Positions 27,581 through 36,580 of a stretch of 64,000 nt of DNA are shown one piece after another. The notes beneath the pieces were generated by a model that ran no database searches, was not told the origin of the DNA, and worked only from the letters and a program-made list of their open reading frames with translations. The position numbers and the translations under genes are program-made. Source of the DNA: Neisseria sicca (GTDB lineage: Bacteria > Pseudomonadota > Gammaproteobacteria > Burkholderiales > Neisseriaceae); the NCBI RefSeq assembly GCF_003044565.1, contig NZ_POXG01000005.1, forward strand, positions 62,001 through 126,000. The letters run 5' to 3'. The stretch's first letter is position 1, and each line of letters opens with the position of its first letter.

Positions 27581-27817
27581 TTGTAAATCCTTCCTGTTGT
27601 ATCTCTAATGATAACATTTTCTTCTTGTGCCGCCCTTAATACAGATTGTGGAATTGGATTGACCTGAGCAGGAACTTCTAAAATAAGTTTTCCTTCAAGC
27701 TTTCTTCCTCTTAGCGGAGCAGGTGTACTTGGAACATTGAGAATGACAACACCAGGGCTATATTTGCTGACAGCCTTCTTGATATAACCAATCCCCGTAC
27801 TTTTTGTAGTCTTTTTG
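27577..27817 (-). pseudogene. Orphan C-terminal fragment of a polymorphic toxin
   Basis: About 80 codons without a credible start. The frame begins inside a DUS pair and then reads KSTGIGYIKKAVSKYSPG, VVILNVPSTPAP and AAQEENVIIRDTTGRIYK, which looks like the tip of a larger secreted toxin. The body of the gene has been lost at the DUS boundary near 27817. Such orphan tips serve as donors for recombination into full-length toxin genes. The toxic activity cannot be inferred. Confidence 0.5.
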
Positions 27818-27855
27818 AGGTCGTCTGAAACCTGAATCGGATTTTCAGACGACCA
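27818..27855. repeat. DUS inverted pair at the truncation point
   Basis: GAGGTCGTCTGAAACC and GATTTTCAGACGACC mark the left boundary of the toxin fragment. Confidence 0.7.
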
Positions 27856-27889
27856 TTTATGCAATGAAAGCTGGCTTGGGAAAACTCAA

Positions 27890-28140
27890 GTAACGTGGGC
27901 TTTGCCTGTGAACTTGCTGTTTGCCAATCTAAATCCGTTAGCTGTACCTGTTATTTATATCGTGGGTAAAACCCACGCTACGGGTGGCTGTAAGACAGCT
28001 TGTCCCTTCACCCGCCGGCGGGGGAAGGTTAGGATGGGGGTGGCTTTGTGGGTTTAGGTAAAATGAGATTTATACCGCCCATAAAGCCACCCTCTCCCCA
28101 GCTCTCTCCCGCCGGACGGGAGAGGGGGCGGGTTGCAGGT
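27890..28140. repeat. Composite intergenic repeat, copy C
   Basis: Same modules and orientation as copy B: AACGTGGGCTTTGCC, ACCCACGCTACGGG, CGGGGGAAGGTTAGGATGGG and CTCCCGCCGGACGGGAGAGG. With copy B it brackets the toxin/immunity cassette as a direct repeat. Confidence 0.85.
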
Positions 28141-28147
28141 TAAAATT

Positions 28148-28218
28148 AAGGTCGTCTGAAAACTTTGAGATTTTAGTTTTAGAAAAACTTGTTCATGCTC
28201 GTTTTCAGACGACCTTTT
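28148..28218. repeat. DUS inverted pair with long loop
   Basis: The same unit as that downstream of gapA (17344-17412), including GTTCATGCTCGTTTTCAGACG. Confidence 0.65.
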
Positions 28219-28249
28219 ATTCAATCAACGCAGGTTGGGGGTAACTCAA

Positions 28250-28498
28250 GTAGCGTGGGCTTTGCCCACGAAATCTGCTGTCTAACCACCCATACTAGAC
28301 AACAATCGAATTTACTTTCATCTCGTGGGTAGAACCCACGCTACGGATTGCTGCAACGGCAACTTGTCCCTTCACCCACCAGCGGGGGAAGGTTAGGATG
28401 GGAGTGGCTTTGTGGGTTTGGGCAAAATCGAATTTGTGTAGCCCTAAGAGCCACCCTCTCCCCAGCTCTCTCCCGCCGGACGGGAGAGGGGCAGGTTG
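28250..28498. repeat. Composite intergenic repeat, copy D
   Basis: A third copy in a row with the same modules, followed at 28500-28550 by a fragment of the first module (TTATTTCGTGGGCAAAGCCC). Confidence 0.85.
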
Positions 28499-28552
28499 TC
28501 TGAATCGGGAAACTGTGTCTGTTATTTATTTCGTGGGCAAAGCCCCGCTACT

Positions 28553-28585
28553 AAAAAGGTCGTCTGAAAATTTTCAGACGACCTT
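28553..28585. terminator. Compact DUS-pair terminator of mutS
   Basis: AAAAAGGTCGTCTGAAAA runs directly into TTTTCAGACGACCTT, 22 bp after the mutS stop codon. Confidence 0.78.
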
Positions 28586-28606
28586 GTTTTATATAAACCA
28601 ACGCGC

Positions 28607-31240
28607 TTACTCCCCGCCTTCAACACCTTCAACAATCTGCTTAAGGCGGTACAGTGCGTCTAGGGCTTCACGGGGGGTGAGGTCGTCGGGGCGGAGTTGG
28701 TTTAGGGCTTCGGCGAGTGCGTTGTGGGCGGGGTTGGTTTCTTGGCTTGCGGCGGTTGGGGCTTCAGTGTCCGCTGTTTCGTCTTGGCTAAACCCGCTAT
28801 ATTCGTTTTCAGACGGCATCATGCTGAAGATGTCCAACTGCGGGCGGACGGCGGCGGCTTGGGCTTCGAGTTCGTCCAGATGTTTTTGGGCGGCTTTGAG
28901 GGCACGGGTGGGCAGGCCGGCGAGTTTGGCGACGGCGATGCCGTAGCTTTTGCTGGCGGGACCGGGTTCGATGTGGTGGAGGAAGACGATGTCTTGTCCT
29001 TGTTCGAGTGCGGAGAGGTGCATGTTGACCGCCGTTGCGTGGGCTTCGGGCAGTTTGGTCAGCTCGAAATAGTGGGTGGCGAAGAGGCTGAAGGATTTGT
29101 TTTTTTGCAGCAGGTGTTCGGCGATGGCGTGCGCGAGGGCGAGACCGTCGAAGGTGGAGGTGCCGCGTCCGACTTCGTCCATGAGGACGAGGGATTGGTC
29201 GGTGGCATGGTGGAGGATGTAGGCGGTTTCGCTCATTTCGACCATGAAGGTGGAGCGGTTGGAGGCGAGGTCGTCGGAGGCGCCGATGCGGGTGAAGATT
29301 TGGTCGATGGGTCCGATTTGGGCGGCGTCGGCGGGGACGAAGCTACCGGTGTGCGCCATGAGGACGATGTGGGCGACTTGGCGCATGTAGGTGGATTTGC
29401 CGCCCATGTTGGGGCCGGTCAGGAGCATGAGGCGGTGTTTGTGGTCGAGGCGGGTGTGGTTGGCGGTGAAGTGGCGCACTTGTTGCTCGACGACGGGATG
29501 GCGGCCGTTTTCGATATGGATGACGGGGTAGTCGGCGAACTCGGGGCAGACGAAGCCGCGTTCGGCGGCGGTGGCGGCGAAGGTAGAGAGTACGTCGAGG
29601 GCGGCGGCGGCTTTGGCGGCTTTTTGAAGCTGGGGAAGGGTCGTCTGAATGTCTTTGAGGAGGGCTTCAAACAGGCGTTTTTCCAATGCCAATGCCTGCT
29701 CTTGCGCGGTCAGGACTTTGTCTTCGAAGGTTTTGAGTTCGGGGGTGATGAAGCGTTCGGCGTTTTTCAGGGTCTGGCGGCGTTGGTAGTCGGCGGGGGC
29801 TTGTTCGGCTTGGACTTTGGATAACTCGATGTAGAAGCCGTGGACGCGGTTGAACTCGACTTTGAGGGTGGAAAGGCCGGTGCGTTCGCGTTCGCGCGCT
29901 TCGAGGTCGAGCAGGAATTCGTCGCCGTGATTTTGGATGTGGCGCAACTCGTCGAGTTCTGCCGAATAGCCTTGGTTGATGACGCCGCCATCTTTGAGCC
30001 AGACGGCGGGTTCGGGCATCACGGCGGCTTTGAGGGTTTCGGCGACGGGCAGGGTTTCGGGAAAAACGGCTTTGAGGGTTTCTAAGAGACTGCTGCCCTC
30101 GGCGGACAATTCGACTTCGGACAGGGCAAACAGGCTGTCGCGCAGGGCGGTGAGGTCGCGCGGGCGGGCGTTGCCGACGGCGATGCGGGCGGCGATGCGT
30201 TCGATGTCCGCGATGTTTTTCAGACGGCCTTGCAGGGTTTCGTATTGCGAACCCAATGCGGCAACGGCTTCCTGGCGGGCGCGGATGTGGGCGCGGCTGC
30301 GTAAGGGGTGGTGCAGCCAGAGTGCCAAGAGGCGGCTGCCCATGTGGGTGGCGCAGCCGTCAAGTATGGAAAACAGGGTCGGCGATTTTTTGCCGGAGAG
30401 GGTTTGCGTGATTTCGAGATTGCGGCGCGTGGCGGCGTCCATGCCGATATATTGGCTGTCGGTTTCGAGCGAAATGCCGTCTAAGTGTTGCGGCATCAGG
30501 TTTTGCGTCAGGCGGATGTAGTTCAACAGCGCGCCCGCCGCACCGACGGCGGCTTCGTGTTCTTTGCCGTCCAAACCGAAGCCGTGCAGGTCTTGGCAGC
30601 CAAAATATTCGGTCAATAATTTCGCGCCCGCGTCGGCGGCAAACTGCCATGAGTTCAGGCGCGTGATGTTGGCGGAGGTCGTCTGAAAACCATTAGGCAG
30701 GCTTTTGCCTTCGGGCAACAGGATTTCTGCCGCCTGCAAACGCGCCAGCTCGTCGGCGAGCTTGTCCGCCGTCGTCAGCTTGGTTTTAAATTCGCCGCTT
30801 TGCAAAGATGCCCACGCGATGGCGATGTTTTTTTTATCCGCGTTTACCGCCGCGATGCGGTTGGTTTCCTTGTCTTCCAAAAACGCCGCGTCGGTTAGCG
30901 TGCCGGGCGTAACGATGCGCACGACTTTGCGCTCCACCGGTCCTTTGCCCGCGCCGACTTCGCCCACCTGCTCGCACACCGCCACGCTTTTGCCCATCTT
31001 CACCAGCCGCGCCAGATACTGCTCCGCCGCGTGAAACGGCACGCCCGCCATCTTAATCGGCACGCCGTCCATCTGCCCGCGCGTGGTCAGGGTAATGTCC
31101 AACAGCTTCGCCGCTTCCACCGCGTCATCCAAAAACAGCTCGTAAAAATCGCCCATGCGGTAAAACACCAGCTTGTCGGCGTGCTGCGATTTGATGGCGA
31201 GATACTGCTGCATCATCGGGGAAACGGCGGATTTGCTCAT
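28607..31240 (-). CDS. mutS: DNA mismatch repair protein MutS
   Basis: 877 residues from [17 protein letters not shown] (an ATG 15 bp upstream is less likely). The mismatch-binding Phe-x-Glu is in [10 protein letters not shown] near residue 33. The ATPase domain carries Walker [14 protein letters not shown], Walker [16 protein letters not shown] and the helix-turn-helix end [17 protein letters not shown]. It recognises mispairs and starts repair; its loss gives mutator, hyper-phase-variable strains in Neisseria. The region before the C-terminal helix is an extended acidic linker with DUS-derived sequence. Confidence 0.98.
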   Translation of the reverse strand: MSKSAVSPMMQQYLAIKSQHADKLVFYRMGDFYELFLDDAVEAAKLLDITLTTRGQMDGVPIKMAGVPFHAAEQYLARLVKMGKSVAVCEQVGEVGAGKGPVERKVVRIVTPGTLTDAAFLEDKETNRIAAVNADKKNIAIAWASLQSGEFKTKLTTADKLADELARLQAAEILLPEGKSLPNGFQTTSANITRLNSWQFAADAGAKLLTEYFGCQDLHGFGLDGKEHEAAVGAAGALLNYIRLTQNLMPQHLDGISLETDSQYIGMDAATRRNLEITQTLSGKKSPTLFSILDGCATHMGSRLLALWLHHPLRSRAHIRARQEAVAALGSQYETLQGRLKNIADIERIAARIAVGNARPRDLTALRDSLFALSEVELSAEGSSLLETLKAVFPETLPVAETLKAAVMPEPAVWLKDGGVINQGYSAELDELRHIQNHGDEFLLDLEARERERTGLSTLKVEFNRVHGFYIELSKVQAEQAPADYQRRQTLKNAERFITPELKTFEDKVLTAQEQALALEKRLFEALLKDIQTTLPQLQKAAKAAAALDVLSTFAATAAERGFVCPEFADYPVIHIENGRHPVVEQQVRHFTANHTRLDHKHRLMLLTGPNMGGKSTYMRQVAHIVLMAHTGSFVPADAAQIGPIDQIFTRIGASDDLASNRSTFMVEMSETAYILHHATDQSLVLMDEVGRGTSTFDGLALAHAIAEHLLQKNKSFSLFATHYFELTKLPEAHATAVNMHLSALEQGQDIVFLHHIEPGPASKSYGIAVAKLAGLPTRALKAAQKHLDELEAQAAAVRPQLDIFSMMPSENEYSGFSQDETADTEAPTAASQETNPAHNALAEALNQLRPDDLTPREALDALYRLKQIVEGVEGGE

Positions 31241-31277
31241 GGGAATGCCTTGCAAAACGGAAAAGCCTTATTGTAGC

Positions 31278-31322
31278 AAAAGGTCGTCTGAAACCCTAAA
31301 ACAAGGTTTCAGACGACCTTTT
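31278..31322. terminator. DUS-pair terminator of the DUF4424 gene
   Basis: AAAAGGTCGTCTGAAACC and its complement; it also lies upstream of mutS. Confidence 0.65.
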
Positions 31323-31389
31323 ATAGTGGATTAACTTTAAACCGGTACGGCGTTGCCTCGCCTTGTCCTGATTTAGTTAATCCACTATA
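31322..31389. repeat. CREE, 68-bp deletion form
   Basis: Only the terminal repeats (TATAGTGGATTAACTTTAAA, TTAATCCACTATA) and CGGTACGGCGTTGCCTCGCC with CTTGTCCTGATTTA remain. It is the shortest copy with both ends in this window. Confidence 0.88.
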
Positions 31390-31399
31390 TGTATGCCGC

Positions 31400-32344
31400 T
31401 TAGGGTTTTTCGTAAACGAAAATAATGTCCAAGTCTTTTTTCGGCAGGAAATTTTCTTTGACTGCTTGGAAGCGGTTGGGCCCTACTTTGCGCAGGGATT
31501 TGTCCCAGCAGAGTGACAGTACGGTATTGGGCTCGCGGTCTATGGTCAGGGTGAATTTACCGATGGGTTTTGCCCAGTTGGCACCTGTGGTCAGGATATA
31601 GCCCAAATGGTGATAGACCTTTTCTTCTTTCACATTTTTAAAGTTGTTGAGGAAGTTTTCATCCATGCAGTAAGCGTCAATAAATGCTTTGCTGTCTTTG
31701 GCTTTGAGCGAAGGCAGGAAGCTGCCGCCGACCAGCGGGGTGTATTGGTGTTTGATTTCGGTGACGCTGCCGGCTTTGAAGGTTTGCTTCCAGCTGTAAA
31801 CAATCTGCGCCGACCAATCGGGCAGTTCATCCGGCTGCTTGGGCAGCATGGATTGGACTTTGGCGGAGCGGCAGGCTCTGATTTTGCTGCCGATTTTTTC
31901 ACCGTCTTGCTTTTGCGTCCAAGGGTGCATCAGTTCCTGATCGCTCAAACCGCATTTTTTCAAATCGGCGGTCACGTCCACTAGCGAGCCGTTACTCCGT
32001 TCAAAATAGGCGCGGACGTGGGCTTGCGGGCGGACAGGTTTGCCGTCGGCGTAAATTCGGAAGCTGTCAACCAAGCCTTTGGTGTCGGCAAAGTCGTAAT
32101 CGGTGAAAGCAGGAACAATCGGCAAAGGGAAAAGGACGGTTTCGATAATGTCTTGCGAGGAGGTGTTTTTAAACCGGTAATGCACGCGAATCTGGTTTTC
32201 GCTGATGTACAAATCTTCGCTCTGCATATCGATATGCGGATTTTTCAGATATTTGATGCCGCTCGTGCTGACTGTACCTGTGCTGTCGTTGGCATGGGCT
32301 GCTCCGGCAAGCAGGAGGAGCAGGAGGAAAGAGTGGGGTTTCAT
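31400..32344 (-). CDS. DUF4424 secreted protein
   Basis: 314 residues with a Sec signal peptide (MKPHSFLLLLLLAGAAHA, cleavage about 18). The mature part is beta-rich (EDLYISENQIRVHYRFKN, ETVLFPLPIVPAF), typical of DUF4424. Four cysteines (KKCGL, RACRSAK, DAYCMDENF, LSLCWDKS) could form two disulfides in the periplasm. The function of the family is unknown. It lies downstream of the peptide transporter in the same direction, with a DUS terminator between them. Confidence 0.82.
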   Translation of the reverse strand: MKPHSFLLLLLLAGAAHANDSTGTVSTSGIKYLKNPHIDMQSEDLYISENQIRVHYRFKNTSSQDIIETVLFPLPIVPAFTDYDFADTKGLVDSFRIYADGKPVRPQAHVRAYFERSNGSLVDVTADLKKCGLSDQELMHPWTQKQDGEKIGSKIRACRSAKVQSMLPKQPDELPDWSAQIVYSWKQTFKAGSVTEIKHQYTPLVGGSFLPSLKAKDSKAFIDAYCMDENFLNNFKNVKEEKVYHHLGYILTTGANWAKPIGKFTLTIDREPNTVLSLCWDKSLRKVGPNRFQAVKENFLPKKDLDIIFVYEKP

Positions 32345-32365
32345 GGGTTCAAAGTCCTTAAAAAC

Positions 32366-32398
32366 AGGTCGTCTGAAACGGCATTTCAGACGACCTTC
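32366..32398. terminator. DUS-pair terminator of the peptide transporter gene
   Basis: AGGTCGTCTGAAACG and GCATTTCAGACGACCTTCTT with a minimal loop. Confidence 0.72.
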
Positions 32399-32413
32399 TT
32401 AATGAATCAGTAT

Positions 32414-33871
32414 TTAATCCGCGCCTTTGAGCATTTTATTCAAAATAGGTACGAGTAGCAATAATACCAAACCGGTGATTACGCCTATGCCGCAAAGCAT
32501 CCAGTAGAAATCCAGCGGGGCTTTGTCGTTGAATCCTTCTTTGAACAACACGCCGCCCAAAGTGAAGCCCAACGAAAAGCCCAAGAAGTTGAGCGCGACC
32601 ATTTGGGTTTTGAACATGGGCGGGGCGATTTTGGTGGCGATGGAAAGTGCAATCGGCGAGATCATCAGTTCGCCTATGGTGATGGCGAGCAAGATCAGCG
32701 CGAACACAATAATCGGCATGGGTGTCTCTGATGAAATATACGGTACGAATCCAAGATAGGATATGCCGACAACAATCATCGCCAACACGAATTTAAACGG
32801 GGTTTTCGGTTGATATTTGCCCATTTTCGTCCAAATCGCCGCCATCACGCCGGAGAAGAGGACGACCCACATACTTTGGATCGAGTCTTTCCATGCGACG
32901 GGGACAGTCCAGCCGAATAGGGTGCGGTCAACCGTTTTGTCAAAATACACCGTCGCCACGGTATAGACTTGGAACCAGACCGACCAAAACAGGCAGATGG
33001 TCAGAAACAGCGGGATATAGGCAATGATGTGGCGTTTGTTTTCAGACGACACATGGCTGCTGCCGAGCAGACGCGCGAAATAGGCAATGACGGTAAGAAT
33101 GACCGTGCCGAGCAGGAATTTGGAGAAGTTGTCCAAATTGAGCGCGCCCGAGGCAATCAGGCTGCCGATAACCAAGACAATCAACACGGCGACTGCCACC
33201 GCGGTTTTCACTTTTTCAGGACGCAGCGGATTGGGCGCAGGCGTATGCGGCAGAAGTTTGCGCCCCACAGAGTAACGCCACAGCCCGAAAGCCATACCGA
33301 CTGCCGCCGCGCCGAAGCCGTAGTGGAAACCCATCTTCGTTTGCAGTAAGCCGGTCAGGAGCGGGCCTAAAAAGCCGCCGATGTTGATGGATATATAGAA
33401 AATGGAAAAACCGGCATCGCGCAGCGGCTTCATGTGATCCGCCTCATAAAGCGAGCCGACCATCGAGCTTGCCGACGATTTCACGCCGCCGCTGCCCAGT
33501 GCGATGAGTACCAAGCCGCATAGCAGTCCGTACAGACCCGGTGCGATTGCCAAAACGATGTGTCCGAGCATGACCACGATGCCGGAAATAAACAGCGTTC
33601 TCTCCGCGCCCCAAATCCGGTCGGCAAGCCATGCGCCGAGGATGGTAGACAAATAAACGCTGCCGCCGTATGCGCCGACGATGCCTCCGGCGAGCGACTC
33701 TTCTATGCCCAAACCGCCTTTATTGGCAGCGTAATAGAGATAGATCATTAAGATACCCTGCATCCCGTAAAACGAGAAACGTTCCCACAATTCGATGTGG
33801 AACAGGGTAGAGAGCTGGATGGGATGCCCGAAGAAGGTTTTTTCCTTATGGGCGGAATGGTTGTCAGACAT
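32414..33871 (-). CDS. POT/PTR-family proton-coupled di/tripeptide transporter
   Basis: 485 residues with about 12-14 membrane helices. The proton-coupling ExxER motif is IELWERFSFYGMQGILMIY (about 28-46), followed by the PTR2 signature GGxxAD-like GAWLADRIWGAERT (about 78-91). It takes up small peptides with protons at the inner membrane. A cytoplasmic linker near 205-225 is Pro-rich (PHTPAPNPLRPEK). Neisseria relies on peptides as a nitrogen source. It is monocistronic. Confidence 0.94.
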   Translation of the reverse strand: MSDNHSAHKEKTFFGHPIQLSTLFHIELWERFSFYGMQGILMIYLYYAANKGGLGIEESLAGGIVGAYGGSVYLSTILGAWLADRIWGAERTLFISGIVVMLGHIVLAIAPGLYGLLCGLVLIALGSGGVKSSASSMVGSLYEADHMKPLRDAGFSIFYISINIGGFLGPLLTGLLQTKMGFHYGFGAAAVGMAFGLWRYSVGRKLLPHTPAPNPLRPEKVKTAVAVAVLIVLVIGSLIASGALNLDNFSKFLLGTVILTVIAYFARLLGSSHVSSENKRHIIAYIPLFLTICLFWSVWFQVYTVATVYFDKTVDRTLFGWTVPVAWKDSIQSMWVVLFSGVMAAIWTKMGKYQPKTPFKFVLAMIVVGISYLGFVPYISSETPMPIIVFALILLAITIGELMISPIALSIATKIAPPMFKTQMVALNFLGFSLGFTLGGVLFKEGFNDKAPLDFYWMLCGIGVITGLVLLLLVPILNKMLKGAD

Positions 33872-34223
33872 ATTAAAGTTCTCCTGTTGGCAGAGGTTTG
33901 GCAGACGGGCTGCCCCGGCAGAAACCTGCCCGCCTCCACCGGCATTTTCAATATTTTTCTTAGAGCGGGTGCGTGCCTAAGGATTGCCTGCCGCACCCTG
34001 CGGGTTTGGCGGAAACGCCCGTATCCAAAGGTTTTATTCGGATTTACAGGAGTTTACGATGCCAAACATATTTTGGTTTTAGCCGAATCTGAAACACTTG
34101 TCAAACGGCATATGGCAAAGGTTTGAGGCTGCACAGGTAAACCGCATTTTGATTTAAGCAGGGGTCGTCTGAAAACGTATCGGCAAAAAGGAGGCATTTT
34201 CAGGCGGAAGGCGCGGGCGTATC
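33872..34223. other. Intergenic stretch between peptide transporter and GNAT genes
   Basis: 352 bp. No convincing gene was found. A single DUS at 34163-34175 and a GC-rich Pro/Arg-type sequence around 33905-33960 are all I can point to. The promoters of the two divergent genes should be here. Confidence 0.4.
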
Positions 34224-34709
34224 ATGCCCTTCATGAACATCACGCCTTTACGCCCCGAACACGTCGAACCGCTCGCCCGTGCGCTTTATCTGCAATGGCA
34301 TGACTTTGCGCCGTGGTCGTCTATGGAGAAAATCCGCGCCTATTACGCGGAATGCCTAAACGGTGAAAACCTGCCGCTGGCGTTTGCCGCCATCGGAAAG
34401 GACGGCGCGCTGCTGGGTTCTGCCGCGCTCAAACGGCACGATATGGAAGAGTTTCCCCAATACGAATATTGGCTGGGCGATGTGTTCGTTTTGCCCGAAC
34501 ACAGAGGGTCGGGCGTGGGCGGCCTGTTGATTGGACACTGCCTCGCCGCCGCCCGCCAAATGCGCCTACCCAAGCTTTACCTTTATACGCCGGACGTGCA
34601 GTCGGTTTACGAGAAATACGGCTGGCGTGAAATCACGACCTGTCCGCACAACGGCGAGACGGTGTCGGTAATGGAATTGGTATTGGAGGGGGACGGACAA
34701 TCCGGTTGA
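34224..34709 (+). CDS. GNAT-family N-acetyltransferase
   Basis: 161 residues; the ATG at 34233 (MNITPLRPEHVEPL) is an equally good start. One GNAT domain: the acetyl-CoA loop VLPEHRGSGVGGLLIGHCL (about 93-111), the preceding strand YWLGDVFV, and a C-terminal strand ending VSVMELVLEG. LYTPDVQSVYEKYGWREI is the usual Tyr-containing segment. The substrate cannot be told. Confidence 0.88.
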   Translation: MPFMNITPLRPEHVEPLARALYLQWHDFAPWSSMEKIRAYYAECLNGENLPLAFAAIGKDGALLGSAALKRHDMEEFPQYEYWLGDVFVLPEHRGSGVGGLLIGHCLAAARQMRLPKLYLYTPDVQSVYEKYGWREITTCPHNGETVSVMELVLEGDGQSG

Positions 34710-34735
34710 ATGTGACGCCCATCTTGTGACGCAGG

Positions 34736-34778
34736 GGTCGTCTGAAAACCCAATCTTTGATTTTCAGACGACCTTTTT
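34736..34778. terminator. DUS-pair terminator of the GNAT gene
   Basis: GGTCGTCTGAAAACCC and its complement followed by TTTTTG. Confidence 0.75.
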
Positions 34779-34816
34779 GTTTACGCATATGGGAACTGTT
34801 TATCATTGCAACGTTC

Positions 34817-34881
34817 TATAAAAGGATTGACTTCAAAGCGATACGGCGTTGCCGCGCCTTGTCCTGATTTGAAGTCTCTCC
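34817..34881. repeat. Decayed short CREE
   Basis: TATAAAAGGATTGACTTCAA, ATACGGCGTTGCCGCGCC, TTGTCCTGATTTGAAGTC keep the order of a 68-bp CREE, but both terminal repeats are damaged. Confidence 0.55.
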
Positions 34882-34892
34882 GGCATATTTGG

Positions 34893-35031
34893 GCTGAAGC
34901 AGAATCACTCGAAAACGGCGGCTTCATCACCGTTTTTATTGATTTTGCTTCAGCGCAGACTGAAACGGGCGGACAGCCGTTTCGTCCCGTTCTCGGTAAT
35001 ATTTCGCACTCAAGCAGAGCCTGCTCTGCGC
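34893..35031 (+). other. Two nested hairpins in the leader of the M16 peptidase gene
   Basis: First hairpin (34893-34954): GCTGAAGCAGAATCA pairs with TGATTTTGCTTCAGC, with an inner GAAAACGG/CCGTTTTT pair. Second (34954-35031): GCGCAGA pairs with TCTGCGC and encloses AACGGG/CCCGTT. The TTG start codon with its Shine-Dalgarno follows 10-25 bp later. A role as attenuator or leader RNA, or a worn-out small mobile element, are the options. Confidence 0.5.
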
Positions 35032-35055
35032 CAGACCGACTGAGAGGAATCCAGA

Positions 35056-36423
35056 TTGAACAGCTTACGCCATCTTGCCCTGATATTTGCTTTGTCCGCG
35101 CCCGTACTCACGCTGGCGCAGACCGTATCGCAAACGCTGCCCAACGGGTTGAAGATTATTGTGAAAGAAGACCGCCGCGCGCCGGTCGCCGTGTCGCAGC
35201 TTTGGTATAAAGTCGGCAGCGTGGATGAAAAACAGGGCAAAAGCGGTTTGAGCCACGCCTTGGAACACATGATGTTTAAAGGCACGCAGGCCGTACCTTC
35301 GGGAGAGTTCAACCGCCGCGTCGCCGCTTTGGGCGGAGAGAACAATGCCTACACCAACCGCAGCGAGACGGTTTATTACGAAAATATCGCGGCGGCAAAC
35401 CTGCCCGAAGTGTTGAAGCTCGAAGCCGACCGGATGCACAACCTCAATTTCAGCGATGAAGAATTTCAAAATGAAATGAACGTCATCCGCGAAGAACGCC
35501 GCCAACGCACGGAAGACACGGCGGACGGCAAGCTGTGGGAACAGGTGTATCTGAACAGCTTTACGCTGCCTTCGATGAAAGCCGCGGTCATCGGTTATAT
35601 GGATGATTTGCACACGCTCAAAGCCGACGATTTGCGCGACTGGTATCGGCAATATTACGCGCCGAACAACGCCGTTTTGGTGATTGTCGGCGATGTCGAT
35701 GCCAAGAAGACGCTCAAAACCGCAGCGGAACTGTTCGGCAACATTCCCGCCAAGCAGCAGCCCGACCGCAATATGCTTGCCAACGAACCGTTCAAACGCG
35801 AACCTGTGAATTTTCAGACGACCTCGGTGGTCACGCGCCAACCCTTGGTCAGCTTGAACTACCGCGTCCCCGGATTGGAAAGTCTGGACGACAGACTGCC
35901 CTATGCGCTGGATGTCCTGTCGGAAATCTTGTCGGGCAACTCGTCCAGCCGCTTGGATAAAAACCTGATACGCGGCAAACAGATGGCTTTGAGTACGGGC
36001 GCAAGTTACGACCTGATCAGCCGTGAAATGCCGTTGTTCAGCATCTTCGCCATGCCGGCGGACAACGTCGAAGTCGATGCCGTCATCGCCGAATTACGCC
36101 GCGAATTGAAAGACATCGCCGAAAACGGAGTCAGCGCCGAAGAGCTGAACCGCATCAAAGCGCAGTCGGAAGCGTCCGAAATCTACGAGCGCGACTCTAT
36201 GGAGGCACAGGCTTCCATCATCGGGCGGCTGGAGGCGCGCGGCTTCGAATACAGCGACGAAGCGGAAATCCGCCGCCGCCTGAAAGCCGTCAGCGTCGAA
36301 GATGTGCAGGCCGCCGCGCAGTTGCTGACGGACGACCGCTTGGCGACCGTGGTCGTGATGCCCGACCCGAAAATCCTGTACCACCCGATTGTTCAGGCGG
36401 CAAACAAGCCTCAACCTAAATAA
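35056..36423 (+). CDS. M16 zinc metallopeptidase, catalytic subunit
   Basis: 455 residues starting at a TTG with GAGAGGA 7 nt upstream; no ATG fits. Residues 1-21 form a signal peptide (ending TLAQT). The inverted zinc motif HALEH is at 67-71, with the third ligand Glu in FQNEMNVIREERR around 140-148. The second half is the inactive M16 C-lobe (LSEILSGNSSSRLDKNLIR). It pairs with the next gene, which lacks the zinc motif. Together they should form a periplasmic two-subunit peptidase like other bacterial M16B pairs. Its substrate is not known. Confidence 0.92.
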   Translation: MNSLRHLALIFALSAPVLTLAQTVSQTLPNGLKIIVKEDRRAPVAVSQLWYKVGSVDEKQGKSGLSHALEHMMFKGTQAVPSGEFNRRVAALGGENNAYTNRSETVYYENIAAANLPEVLKLEADRMHNLNFSDEEFQNEMNVIREERRQRTEDTADGKLWEQVYLNSFTLPSMKAAVIGYMDDLHTLKADDLRDWYRQYYAPNNAVLVIVGDVDAKKTLKTAAELFGNIPAKQQPDRNMLANEPFKREPVNFQTTSVVTRQPLVSLNYRVPGLESLDDRLPYALDVLSEILSGNSSSRLDKNLIRGKQMALSTGASYDLISREMPLFSIFAMPADNVEVDAVIAELRRELKDIAENGVSAEELNRIKAQSEASEIYERDSMEAQASIIGRLEARGFEYSDEAEIRRRLKAVSVEDVQAAAQLLTDDRLATVVVMPDPKILYHPIVQAANKPQPK

Positions 36424-36433
36424 ACCGACCAAA

Positions 36434-36473
36434 GGGGTCGTCTGAAACCGCTTTTCCCGTTTTCAGACGACCT
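36434..36473. terminator. DUS pair between the two M16 genes
   Basis: GGGTCGTCTGAAACC and GTTTTCAGACGACC without a T run, so it probably attenuates rather than stops transcription. Confidence 0.6.
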
Positions 36474-36580
36474 CCGAACCGACCCCGCCCGAAGTGGCAC
36501 ATGACTCGGAACGGGACGGAATACGGCGCCAAACCGCCCTTCTGCCCCGGTAACCGGGTTAAACCGCAAAGGAATATCCG

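Noticed and set aside
26826..28498. Possible CRISPR array because of spaced repeats
   Set aside because: Repeat units are about 250 bp with internal hairpins, not 23-50 bp with regular spacers, and no cas gene is present.
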